From contig NSJX01000001.1 in NCBI GenBank assembly GCA_002286715.1, positions 1,667,805 through 1,731,804 of the forward strand: a stretch of 64,000 nt of DNA. Reading direction: 5' to 3'. The first letter of the stretch is position 1, and every line of letters starts with the position of its first letter. Shown piece by piece: positions 33,108 through 43,739 of this stretch. The stretch comes from Dentipellis sp. KUC8613 (Eukaryota > Basidiomycota > Agaricomycetes > Russulales > Hericiaceae). The position numbers and the translations under genes are program-made. The notes under the pieces were generated by a model that was not told where the DNA came from, searched no databases, and saw nothing but the letters and a program-made list of their open reading frames with translations.

Positions 33108-33903
33108 ATCCTGGGCGGGCTTGAAAGCGCGTTGGATTGTTCACGAGCATCCCACCGCCTTATGAACGAGCCGAGAACAAGAGATCCACAAGGAGTATCC
33201 AACCGGAAGAAGCAGCCTGCCGTAACAGCAAGCAGCGAGAAGAAGTGCGTTCCAGCGACGACAGTTGAGACGCCTTCGGAGAGTGTCCGGCTGCTGATCT
33301 CTATAGGTCCATGATTATCTCTGGGGAAGTGGTACAGGCACCAGAGAGACAGATGTCTACCGTCGCCAAGACGCCCTTGTGACCTGTTTAGTAATATTTC
33401 AGTCTCCTTTCCCATTTTATTCAGCTCGCCTGCAAAGAAATTCAAATTCAAAAGCTTGTTTGACAAGCTATCAAATTACATCCCGGGGGAACCTGCGGGA
33501 CAACAACACTTCCCTCTTCCGTGCAAGGACTCCAGTGCGTTTTGCCCGCATCGGAAATGAAGTCCTTGTTCTTCTTGGGAATCGGAGTGGCGCGGTGTCG
33601 CGGGTTTCCAATCGCAACCAGAGCAATGTCCGATTTGTGCCCGTCCCAAGGTACATACCTCATCCTGCGATTTCTGCACGTCTCGGCCAAGGAGGACACC
33701 GGCAAGACCACGAGGTCCAAGGCTGCCTTGCGCCCGAAGAAGCTGCCTGCTATGTAGGATGGCTGGAGCATGACTAGATAAGAGTAGTAGATAGACACAC
33801 AGATGATAATAAGATATGAAATGAAGCACTGCACCCTAAGTCCTACAACACGTCATAACGAAGTAAAGATGATGACATATATCGAGCAAAAAATCGCCGC
33901 GCC
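33108..33903. other. divided intergenic region with a doubtful short coding segment
   Basis: Upstream of the WW-domain gene and downstream of the next minus-strand gene. Within 33480-33757 a plus-strand frame reads CKDSSAFCPHR, is broken by a TGA near 33556, and continues as WESEWRGVAGFQSQPEQCPI, CARPK, a possible 44-nt intron, and GKTTRSKAALRPKKLPAM. The Cys pairs hint at a zinc-binding relic, but I cannot assemble an intact gene. Confidence 0.3.
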
Positions 33904-36401
33904 TCAGCCTTCCGCTTCGAGAGATTGCGGGTCGGGTTCGCCTTCGGCGTCCTGGTCTTCGGCAAACGAGTCTGGTGTCCCTGCAGCAGCGACGTCTTGG
34001 GTTATTGGAGGAATTGGTGGAGGGACTGGAGCTTCCGATTCCGTGACAGCCGGAGATTCTGCTGCTTCAGTGGGAGCAGGTCCTGCCATATCCGAAGGAC
34101 CGGATTCTGCGGCTACCGCTGTGTTTGGCACTGAAACGGGTGCCATTGGAGGTTCCTCGATAGCCACCGCAGGAGTTGGTTCGGCAATCGCAGCCCCAGT
34201 AGCTTCAGTTTCTGCAGCCGCCGCTGGAATGGCTTGGGGATGTTCGACATGATCTACAGCCATGGAAGAACCCGGGGATTTTGGCTCTGAGTCCAATGGA
34301 ATCGCATCCAATGGCCCACCTGGTTCGACAGGACTAGGAGGTATATCTGATGCCGAGGCGTGCTGCGACTCATAGGTGTCAGGAATGGGGGGAGCTGGCG
34401 GAGGTGTGGCATCCTTCGGTGGTTCGGGTGGTTCGGTGATTTTGTCAAGTTGACCTCTAGATCTTCGAGACGTCGTCGTTGCTCGAGTTGGTGGTGTTTT
34501 CTCTCTCTGCGAAGACTCTGCCGGTGCCACTCGGTCTCCCCGCGCTCTCGTGACCATCCCGGTCCCTGACGAGCTGCGTCCACGGGACGTGGAAGTGGAG
34601 GCCTTCGATACCTCCGAGAGTAAGCTCCCCTCCTTAGCCTTCGCCTTGCCTTTACCCTTCCCTCGAGTCGTAGGGCCTTTCTCTTTCTCCGAACTGAACG
34701 CAACAGCAGCCTGATCCGCAAGAACATCCAACGCAGAGCGTGTTCTCCTAGTTATCTCCTCCCCTTTCGCTGGTTGGACCTCAGTTTGCTTCCTACTAGG
34801 ACCAGAAGTATTTCTAGACGCTGAAAAGTTTGTGAGCGGCCCTGTTATCCGTCTGCGCTTTGCAGGTACAGGGCTCCCCTGCAACCCAGCTGCCCGGCCA
34901 CGTGTCAATGGCTTCGACCTTGAAGGGCCAGCTGGCTCGTCGTAATCGTCTTGGTCGCCTTCATCTTCGTCCTCATCTTCAATCATAGATATAGATCGAG
35001 CGGCAGTCAACAGCGAGTCTAATGGTGTGCGTGGATTACTAGCGGCAGGTCGGTCATGTGCTTGACCCTGCATAGCTGTCATGGACTTCGGGATTGGCTG
35101 AGGTGTTTGCGCCTGCTGAGAAGTAGAGGCTGTAGCCGGTTTTATCGAATTGTCCAGATGCACAACGCCTGAAGTATAGTTTGTGACCGGGGCTGCAGGG
35201 GTCGCAGGAGTTTTCTTGGGTGTCTTCGGAGTCGCCGTGATAACCTCCTCTTCTTTTTTCCGATCCCGTTCCGGAGCAGATGCAAGGCCAGCTAGGACAG
35301 CAGCTCGCTCTCTTCCCAATTTCCTGGCCGCCAAAAGCAGATGCTCTGCTCGAGCATCGGCAAGTAAGGCGCCTCCCTTCTTCTGAGATCGATGCCTTCG
35401 GTGCCGGGTGCCCTCAGTAAAGACATCGTTGTCACGTCGACGGTAGTATTCTCCCCTGGGCTTGTGCTTCGGAGTAGCGGCACTAGAGGGGCCTGCCTCG
35501 TCGAGTTCGTCGTCACTTGCTTCTTGATCACGATCCGCAGTGGGTTGGGCATGTTTTCGTCGTCTAGTTGGCTTGGGGTGCGAGTCGGCCCGAGCAGAGT
35601 GCGCGTTCGAATGATGCGCATGGGAGTGCTGGAAGCTATGTGTGAGGGCGTAAGGCTGCATCAATAGGACGGGTCGTAGCTGGGCCAGCTCGGCTTCGAC
35701 AGACTGCACCCGGGTGTGATAGTCGGCAATCTGGTATAGAACGTCGGTTTACAAAGTGACCATGAAGCCATGTCCGCGCTCACCTTAGCACGAAGAGCCC
35801 TATTGTCGGAATCGAGCATGGCGATCTGACGTTCGAGCTCCTGCAACATAATTGAGTACGCGTAAAGAGTAACATGGGTTTCATACACACTTCTTCCCGG
35901 TACGTTGCGTCGCCACCCCTGCTCCTCTTCCCGATGAGAGCTTCGGCCGTACGATCGAAGCTTTGCTTCTCTACCTCCCAGCGTGCACGTTCCTCGTCAA
36001 ATGTCCTACAGAGAAAGTCGCGTTGCTGTGTCAAATCAGCTATCGTCTCTGCCTGTGCCAAGATCTGGGCAGTGTCCGGTACACTGGAGGATGTAAGACG
36101 GAGAACCTGAATGGCAAGTGCGTAAGGTCAGATCTCTCGACGTACAAGTGTTGTGGCAGCTCACCATTACGACCAGTTCTTTCTCTTTTGGAGACAGAGA
36201 TATCTTTCCGAGGAGCGATAACTCGACGGCGCGCTTGCGCATCGCTTCGACCTGAGCAGAGTCGAGGGGTTCTGGTGAAGAGGACGGAGGACGGGCCGCG
36301 CCGTCGGGGGCATCATCAGAGAGCTGCGGTGCGGGGCTCGGGGACATGTTATGTATGATGTCGGACAAGGCAAGGACGGGCGCAGGCGCGTCCAGAGCCA
36401 T
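33904..36401 (-). CDS. coiled-coil, disordered protein of unknown function
   Basis: The gene starts MALDAPAPVLALSDIIHNM at 36401 and stops at 33904. Three short introns divide the 5' part; the last exon is about 590 codons. The N-terminus has a helix-forming, heptad-like region over roughly residues 50-200: VEAMRKRAVELSLLGKI, LAQAETIADLTQQRDFL, FDEERARWEVEKQSFDR, LERQIAMLDSDNRALRAK, HTRVQSVEAELAQLRPVLL. The rest is low complexity: basic (KPTRRRKHAQP), then rich in Thr/Pro, Ser and finally Ala/Pro/Glu, ending DAEGEPDPQSLEAEG. This suggests a self-associating protein with a long disordered tail; basic patches such as RGKGKGKAKAKEG suggest nuclear location. I do not recognise the family. Confidence 0.7.
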
Positions 36402-36666
36402 GAGCACGACGGGAGGGCGGGGACGGAGGCGGGAGGCGGGAAGAAATCGAGACGCCAGAGGCGAACAAACAACGCCAACTACAAGCAACGCGTTGCCCCT
36501 CACGTGCGCAGAGTCACATGACGTGTGCAGGGTATTTGGCGGTGCTTGGCTGTGCCGAGTCGGCAGACGCGTCGTGCGGTCGCGGTCCCAATTACGAGAG
36601 TTGAGCCATAGTCAAGCACACACAACAGCCGCCGCAGTGCGCTTCCCCCGCACCTTGTAGATAGCA

Positions 36667-38171
36667 ATGCCTGTCTCCGCTCCCTTTCACTGTCTGACCC
36701 TCTCTCTCCTCGTCTTTCCCCCGCTTTTCCTCGCTGCCTACTTCATCGCCCAGTTTCCGCATGCACCAGAGGTGACCGCAATCCACGCCTCCCTCGCCAG
36801 TCTTCCCAAGCACTGCAAATCCTGGGATATCTACCCCGAAGACTTCTACCCCGGCGGCGCGTATGTGTCGCTTCCCTTTGGCAGAGTACGTATGGCATCC
36901 TCGCCACGAGCTTTGGGCGCTTGAGAGCTCGCAAGTGGTCTGACTTTGGGTTCAGGTCCGTTACTGGCTCCTAGGGCCAGAGGATGGCAAGAAAGTGTGT
37001 TCATAAATCATGCGAGCCTCTCTGTGTTGCTTTGACTTACATACCGCCCGCCTGAAGGTCGTTCTTATCCATGGATTGTCGGTACCAGCAATTATCTGGA
37101 AGGATGTGGCGCCAACGCTCGCATCGCGTGGTTTCCGTGTTCTTCTCTACGGTATGTGGTCGTATGCTTTGCTGGCAGTCCACTGGTGTCATTCTCACAC
37201 TTTCTCTCGTACAGATCTCTATGGCCGTGGTTATTCCGATGCTCCGCAGACCGCTTACGACGCAAATCTTTACGCTACGCAACTTGCACTACTCATGCAG
37301 CACATTAACTGGGACAAAACATTTGTCGCTGGCGTGTCCATGGTGAGCACTCCTGTTACGATATAGTCGCTTCGTGCCTGATTTACGGGTCTCAAATGTG
37401 AAGGGCGGTGGAATTGCAACCGCGTTTAGCCAACAATTTCCGCAACTAGTTGAGAATAGAGTTGTCCTCATTGCATCCGCTGGCCTCATGGAGGTACGTA
37501 GCCGCTGTTTTCCACGATGCCATGCATCTTACGGATTGTCCCTAGACAAGCGATATGTCCCGGACGACCAAATTTATGTCGTCTCCGCTTGTCCAGTCGG
37601 TGACCTCCAGTTCGCCGTTTCGCGTAAGTAGCGATGCAACCCTGAGCGTGTTGTGACTACTGACTCCATATAGTTTTATCTGCAACGCCTTGCGAACAAC
37701 TCATCAACCGATCCAATCAGCGAGGTAACATATTTCTTTTGTATTTTCCCCAAGCGCTATCCCGAATCGGGAATTTGCGCAATTGTAGTTGATGTTATCT
37801 TCTGCTGACAACGATTTTGTAGGTTGTTCGCATTCAGTCTGCGCACCTTCCGGGCTACAATGCTGCAATCGCATCCTCTTTGAGGGACGGTCCTATCCGC
37901 GGACTTTCTTCCTCCTTCAAGTCGCTCGGTAAATCGAACCGAGACGTGCTACTTATCTGGGTAAGTTCTGTTCTCGTGCCTTGACGAGGTTTCCCACCGT
38001 CTGACCCATGCGCAGGGTACGGCCGACAATACAGTGCCCTATAAATATGCTCTCCAAATGCAGTCACTGGTGCCCCAGTCGACTCTCATAACCATCCAAG
38101 GTGGACGACATGACCTAACGATAAGTCATCCGGAAACAATCAGCGACGCCATCGTGCGATTCTTCATCTGA
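36667..38171 (+). CDS. alpha/beta hydrolase with N-terminal membrane anchor
   Basis: The gene starts MPVSAPFHCLTLSLLVFPPL at 36667 and ends DAIVRFFI with TGA at 38169-38171. About eight short exons give roughly 310 residues. Residues ~8-28 are one hydrophobic span, so the protein is probably anchored with the hydrolase domain beyond it. Motifs: VVLIHGLSVPAIIWKDVAP, LLYDLYGRGYSDAP, the nucleophile elbow AGVSMGGGIA, Asp in IWGTADNTVPY, and His in IQGGRHDLTISHPE. This is the MhpC/proline-iminopeptidase-like or MGLL-like hydrolase fold; substrate unknown. It is not closely similar to the hydrolase at 29228, whose elbow is GHSAGG. Confidence 0.85.
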
Positions 38172-38741
38172 GTACAACATCAAAATAACGCCACACATTG
38201 GAGAGGCCCGGAGACTCCATCCCGGACTCGTTCTCAATCGCATTCGTTCCCGCCGTTCATTGCAGACATACTATTGTATCATTCTGTTGATCTCATAGTC
38301 CCACATCCCTTCATGATGTTTACATATCTCCCTCCGATACCATGCTCCATTACTGTTACCCAACTTGTCTCTGGTATATCCGTCACACAATTACCCGTAC
38401 TCAACACGCGTCCCCCTCGTCTCTGAATGCGTACTCATATTTCTGAAACCACGTTCTGTAACCTTTTCACTACATAGCCTACCATCTACCCCAGGATATC
38501 CCGCTTTCCTTGGTATTCATCGCACCGCATGTTCAAGATACGCTTAATCGTCGCTAATTCATCGCCCGCCTTCCTATCCGATTGTTCGTTCCTATACCTT
38601 ACCCGCTTCGTCCATCGGACGAACCACGAGGGCCCAATTCAAATCGCTCTCTGAGTCCCAATAGATACCTGTGTATTCGCGTGTGTAACATTGGTTCGTC
38701 GTAGAATTACATTCGTCTACATCGTGGGTGCCCCGAGTTCG
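38172..38741. other. convergent intergenic gap
   Basis: Two 3' ends meet here, and the 570 bp look like pyrimidine-rich untranslated sequence. I see no gene. Confidence 0.55.
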
Positions 38742-41105
38742 TTATAGTACATATCTGAAATCCCGATTCTGCTTATCCGTCAGATCCAGGAATTCCTAGT
38801 GTTGAACGTGGCGTCAGCACCCCGAGCGCAGCCGAACAAGCGACAGCGACCCTGTGCTTACCTTAGAGACCTTGACCTCCTCCGTCGTGCCATCATCCAG
38901 GGTCCGTTCGACGTAGATGTCATCGTAGGTGTAGTCCGGAGGCTCCGCATCACGGCGCTTGTTCTCGCGCGACAGCAATACGCGGATAACAAAGAGCAGC
39001 GCCATGCAGACGACGTAGCAGATGCCGATGATGATCCAGGGGACGTGGTTCCGGGGCTTGTACTTCTGCTGCCACATGAACGGCGCGGCGGCGTTGCCGA
39101 CGCAGTATGCACCGAGCATGATGGCGTTCACGGTGACCTTCTTCGTATGCCCCGCGGTGGTCTGCGACACCCACGCCAGGGACAGGACGAAGCCTGTGGT
39201 GCCGACACCTGAGGAGTGGCATATGTATCAGCGCCGACCTCAGCTTCGACAGACGACAGACTACGCACCGGTCAGCCAGATGCCGAACAGGAGCCCGACC
39301 TTGTTGCCCCACGGGAGGAAGTTGACCAAGAACACGCCGAGAATGTTCGGAAGGAAGTACACGATGCCGACCCACGCACGGCTGTTGGGAATGCGCTCGA
39401 CGAGCTTCACGCCGGTGAAGATGGTCACGATCTCGACGACACCGTCGACGCATCCGAGCAGGGTGGTCTGGAGGGGCGAGAAGCCGAAAGAGGCGACGAT
39501 GATCTGGCGCTGGTTCGTCAGGGAGTTGGGGATGTTGTCCAGCGCCGAGAAGAGGGCGAACAGCCAAGTCTTCGGGTCCGTCAAGGCCTCAATGAACCTG
39601 AAAAGGCGTAGTGTATATCAGTGCTGGTTCAGTCCAACTCAAGGGCAGGTACGTACTGATCCTTCTTGAAGGTCTTGTTCTCCACACCGGTTTGGTTACT
39701 CTGCGTCAAGGGTCAGCATAAGCGAAGGCAGGGCAATCAAATCAACGACTCGCCTTGATACGCTGAACAGCCTTAGCACGTTCATCGGCCGTCAAGAACC
39801 ACGCAGTTGTCGGAGAGTCAGGGAAGAACAAGCTATAAAGACATGAGCGCCGGACAATCGCGGACGCGACATCGACTTCACGTACAAGAAGCATACGGCC
39901 GTGATCAAAGTGAGCGTGCCAGTGATGATCATGAGCCTGCCCCGAAGTCAGTCTTGTAACATACGGAGGGCGGAACTGTAACATACCACTGCCATGGCTC
40001 AAAACCGCTCGTCTTGATGTGCAAGGAGCCGAAGCTGATGAACCCAGTAATAATTTGGGCTGTACGCGGACTTGAGACAAAGTCATCGGAAGTTGAATAT
40101 CTGCAACTGACCTGTCCCGTTCATCAAGACTTTCAACAACATCAGTACATAGACATATGTCGAGACCGAAGGCAAAGACTCACACCAGTACCCCACGCGG
40201 ACGGTCTGCTCCTTTCGCGTGTAGAACATGGACGTGACAATCATGAAACCGGCAGTGATGGATCCTTCGCACGCGCCCAAGATGAGCCGCACGACGAAAA
40301 GACCGGCGAAGTTCTTGCAGGCCGCGTGCGCGCAGAGAGCGATTGCCCAAACTGTGATGTTGGCGCTGCAAATGACGCCCTCTAGTCAGCGCTGACACGC
40401 GTTCAGACACGCAAGTCCGACTCACCTCATCCATTTACCGACCGGGAACCTTTGAAGCGCCAAGTTCTGAGGATACTCGAACACCAAGTAACTCAGATAG
40501 AAGATCGTTCCTAGCCTGATTCGAAGTCAAATGGGGAACAAGGTAGACGCGACAGAGGCTCGTACCAATTGTATCTGAATAAACGCCATGTCAATTAGCA
40601 CACGACGCGTCAAAACCCGACAACTTGGACGCACTGGTTGGTTGATAGATGGGCGGAGTCCCTGAGACGCAAGGTGAGATCATATAGAAGCTTCATGACT
40701 GCAGAGGGCATACCTTATTCCGAGAATGGCGGAACTACCGAGGGTCGTCTTGTCCATGAATTGAATCCTAAAGTCGCCTATGAGACAACGCCGCCCATGA
40801 CGAGTAACTTGACTTCATACCAATACAAGACTGTAAACGGAGTTAGATCTAAGACCATAATGGGCAGGGCAGATCGACGTACCACACATCAGAGGCAGGA
40901 TGTGCCTGTCGATCTTGCGTCTGAAAGCGCCACCACATGAGAACTTGTTCGGAAACCTAGCGAAGGGGACTCACCTGATCCGAGTTGCCTCTGCATCGTC
41001 CAACTCGCCGAGACCCGCAACAAGCTGGGCGCCTGTGTCGACCTGCTTGGTGGAGACTGCGACGCCGTGGTCGACCTTCTCGTCTTTCTCGCTGAAGGAA
41101 CCCAT
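38742..41105 (-). CDS. MFS anion:cation symporter, Dal5/allantoate permease type
   Basis: The gene starts MGSFSEKDEKVDHGVAVST at 41105 and ends DLTDKQNRDFRYVL with TAA at 38742-38744. It needs at least ten introns, several flanking tiny exons: LYW, WIQFMDKTTLGSSAILGIR, RDSAHLSTNQ and YNWLG. The protein has about 510 residues and 12 predicted spans. Family signatures: RKIDRHILPLMC, LYWIQFMDKTTLG, LSYLVFEYPQNLALQRFPVG, RLILGACEGSITAGFM, FFPDSPTTAWFLTADERAKA, NIPNSLTNQRQIIVASFGF. The ACS family carries allantoate, ureidosuccinate, nicotinate, pantothenate and dipeptides; the exact substrate cannot be read from the sequence. Plasma-membrane location is expected. Confidence 0.93.
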
Positions 41106-41884
41106 ATCGTTAGACGAGCACCGAAGCCAGTGTAAGTGGGAGAACCGGGCCTGCCTCCATCGCAGTCTGGAGAGGCATTTACTTATAGCAGCAGCTATCA
41201 CGACATTTGGTAATGCTCCAACACGCTCACCCGACCTTCCGCGCTGCAGAAGATAAGATGGGACAGCGCACGGGCGCCAAGGAGTATGTGTCTTGCCACC
41301 AAGATACCTGTCCTGGCTATCTCACATGATCCCTCCCGCCACTATCCATCAGACGCCCCGGACGCTGCCAGCGATAAGGCGGGAACGGGCGCGCGAAACG
41401 GCCCCCCAAAAGTCAAATATGGAAAGACGTCGCGCGATAGAAGCTTGTCGAGCGCTAGCGCTCCGTGATCAAGAAAACTGTAAACCGAGAATGCAAAAAA
41501 AAAATCGTCGATAGTCGAGTGCGGAAGCCATGGAGAAGCGGAGACTAGCAGCGATGTCCGAAAACTGCACGAAGGCGAGCATACCTGCCAAGGAATAGGA
41601 ACGGAATCAGAAGGGCCGGCGCCTATATGGACGGATAAGGCAAGTGTCGTGGTTCGTTATCATGCGGTAGGTGGGCTTCCTCGTCCCTCACGAGATAGAC
41701 TCATGGCTACGACAAAAAGCGCCATATCCGCAGAATGCTTGCGATCGTCCCCAGGAACGTCCTTCCGAACCTCGATCCTTTCGCCTCCAGGCCTAATGAA
41801 TGGCACTTCGCATCATAGTTGGTGAAAGGTTGGTCTTCTAGCCGCATCTCGGCAGACGGACTGGTATCGCGTTGATAGAAAGCG
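41106..41884. other. intergenic, promoter of the permease
   Basis: This 779-bp gap lies upstream of the permease and downstream of the next minus-strand gene. Only short overlapping frames occur, and I see no coding sequence. Confidence 0.55.
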
Positions 41885-43214
41885 TCATATCTTCAGGAAT
41901 GTATGAGTCGAGCCTATCATCTTCAGGAACGACGTTGGCGACGCCGACGCCCCTTTGCCCCCGGACGCGATGAACGGTTTGAGACTTCCGGATGTGCGTC
42001 CGAGCTGATACTGCGCTTCGTACTTACTGACCGATTGCGCTGAGAGGCCAGTCAATTTGACAACCTCCGCAAGAAGCCCTTCCTTATCACCGTTAAACTT
42101 TCCTGAATCCAGGCACGACTGGTAGACGCCGAGAAACGTCTGGCCACGTCCATTCGCGGTTAAGAGGTGAGGTCGGGTGAAATACCGATAATTTTTGGGC
42201 ATGAAGACGACTCGAGGATCCGACGCTGATAGCTGGACGGTGGGATTGGATAAGTCTAAACCTATACGGGGTGACTTGTAGATAGGTGGGAGGCACGAGA
42301 TTTTGTCTTCGTGGAGATTCGCTAGTCTGAGAAACAAGCTGGAAGTTGCCTTCCCACCGACCTTCGACGAGAAACCGGAGATGTCGTTGCCCCACTTCGT
42401 CTGAACAAGCTCAGCGAGACTCGATGCTCGACTGACACGCAGAATCTCGTCGACGAGGAGAGAGGGTCCAGACACTACATGCGAATCAGAGATCCTCCGA
42501 ATCGAGCGAATAAGAATGCCGCCGCGAATGCGAGACACGGTGCTCTCGTCCGTGTTCGACGGTTGAGCAGCTTTGAAGAAACGAGAGGTAGACCCTTCGT
42601 CAACAAGCGCTAGACCAGATGGTGCACCAAAAGTCAAATCCAGGCCTTTACGGCTGCCGCCTCTGTACCCTGGCGATATTGCAGGAGTTTTTGAGGAAGT
42701 CTTCGATGCATTGTTTCTTCCCGCACGGTGAAAGTACCTTATGCACAATTCTAGTTGGCTGGCTATTTCATACGAGGGATACGACTCACCATTGACCACT
42801 GAATCGCTGTTCGTCGCTTCCGTGAGTATACGGATCCTCGTGGTGATCGCCCATCCTGAGATAAAACTCGAGCTCAAGCAGCTCGTATTCTTCAGATTTA
42901 GTAGGCTCTGGCTGCGTTGGGCCATACGTCTGACAGACTAAAACAATGCGCTGTAGCAACAGGGAAGCGATTTCATCGAAGCGCTCAGTCAATGCACTAG
43001 GAGACGAGAAATCACGAGTCGTCATATCCAATAGTCGGCGTAAGACATCAGAGTCTCCCGCGGATGGTTCCGGTAGTCCTAGACGGCAGGTTGTTAGGAA
43101 ACGTGGTTGGTTTTGTACAAATGGTAAAAGTACCTTACCGCTCTTCACCCGTTTCTCCGATCTCTCTGCTTGATTCCTATTATCTTCGGGTGAAAGTTCC
43201 CTTTTCAACGCCAT
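41885..43214 (-). CDS. conserved protein with possible alkyl-base DNA glycosylase-like features
   Basis: Three exons fit: start MALKRELSPEDNRNQAERSE at 43214, an intron joining KSG to LPEPSAGDSD, a second intron after SGQ (codon TG|G for W) giving SGQWYFHRAG, and a stop at 41885-41887. The protein is about 410 residues. The middle reads LELEFYLRMGDHHEDPYTH, then WYFHRAG, YRGGSRKGLDLTFG, GGILIRSIRRI and VSGPSLLVDEIL. The order 'glutamate-containing strand, D/H-rich loop, GLDLTFG, GxxIRSI, GPxxLxxxIL' recalls the methylpurine-DNA glycosylase (AAG) layout, where a similar strand pair and 'GPG.L' motif occur, but I am not certain. The basic, Ser-rich N-terminus could be a nuclear signal. It is divergent from the first GRDP gene, 525 bp apart. 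Confidence 0.65.
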
Positions 43215-43739
43215 TGAGCTAGACGATTCCTAGGAATGATCAAACCCGTGCCAGTGGTCGTTAGAGTACTTTGACACGTCTTACTTACTGCCACCGTCTG
43301 AGTCTGAGTGTGTACGTCACGATCGTGTATAAGCAACACAGCTGCCGCGTGATGGATTGATGTGTGCGCTAATTGACGGTTTGGTCACTTGCAGTGTACC
43401 GCGCATCTTTCTTCACACAATTCGAGTTGCTATGCTATGCGTGGAGCTCGAGCGCACTTCGGATATCCTAATAAGTAACTTCTTCGACTGCTCTCTATGC
43501 TAAAATTCGTTTTAGGGCAACATATCACTGCGGAGTGATGTGAACATGGCTCCAATAATGCTGCTCCCATCTTTGTGACACATAGCGTGGACGTCAAGCA
43601 TGCTCACGCGCCTCAGTCTACGACGGCTCTGCTATTAGTTTCAGTCACAGCCAGTTTCCACTGGGCGCTTCTAGGCATTGCCCATTGATATATACACCCG
43701 TACAAGTCCCTCGATGCATCGCGGTCGTCCTCGTTCAAA
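43215..43739. other. divergent intergenic region with TATA box
   Basis: This gap holds promoters for the glycosylase-like gene (minus) and the first GRDP gene (plus). TATATA at 43689-43694 lies about 46 bp before the GRDP ATG. A similar TATA precedes the paralogue at 47188. Confidence 0.5.

Noticed and set aside
38799..39669. Plus-strand and alternative minus-strand frames inside the permease
   Set aside because: They are in the wrong frame for the twelve-span transporter, whose exons account for the whole interval.
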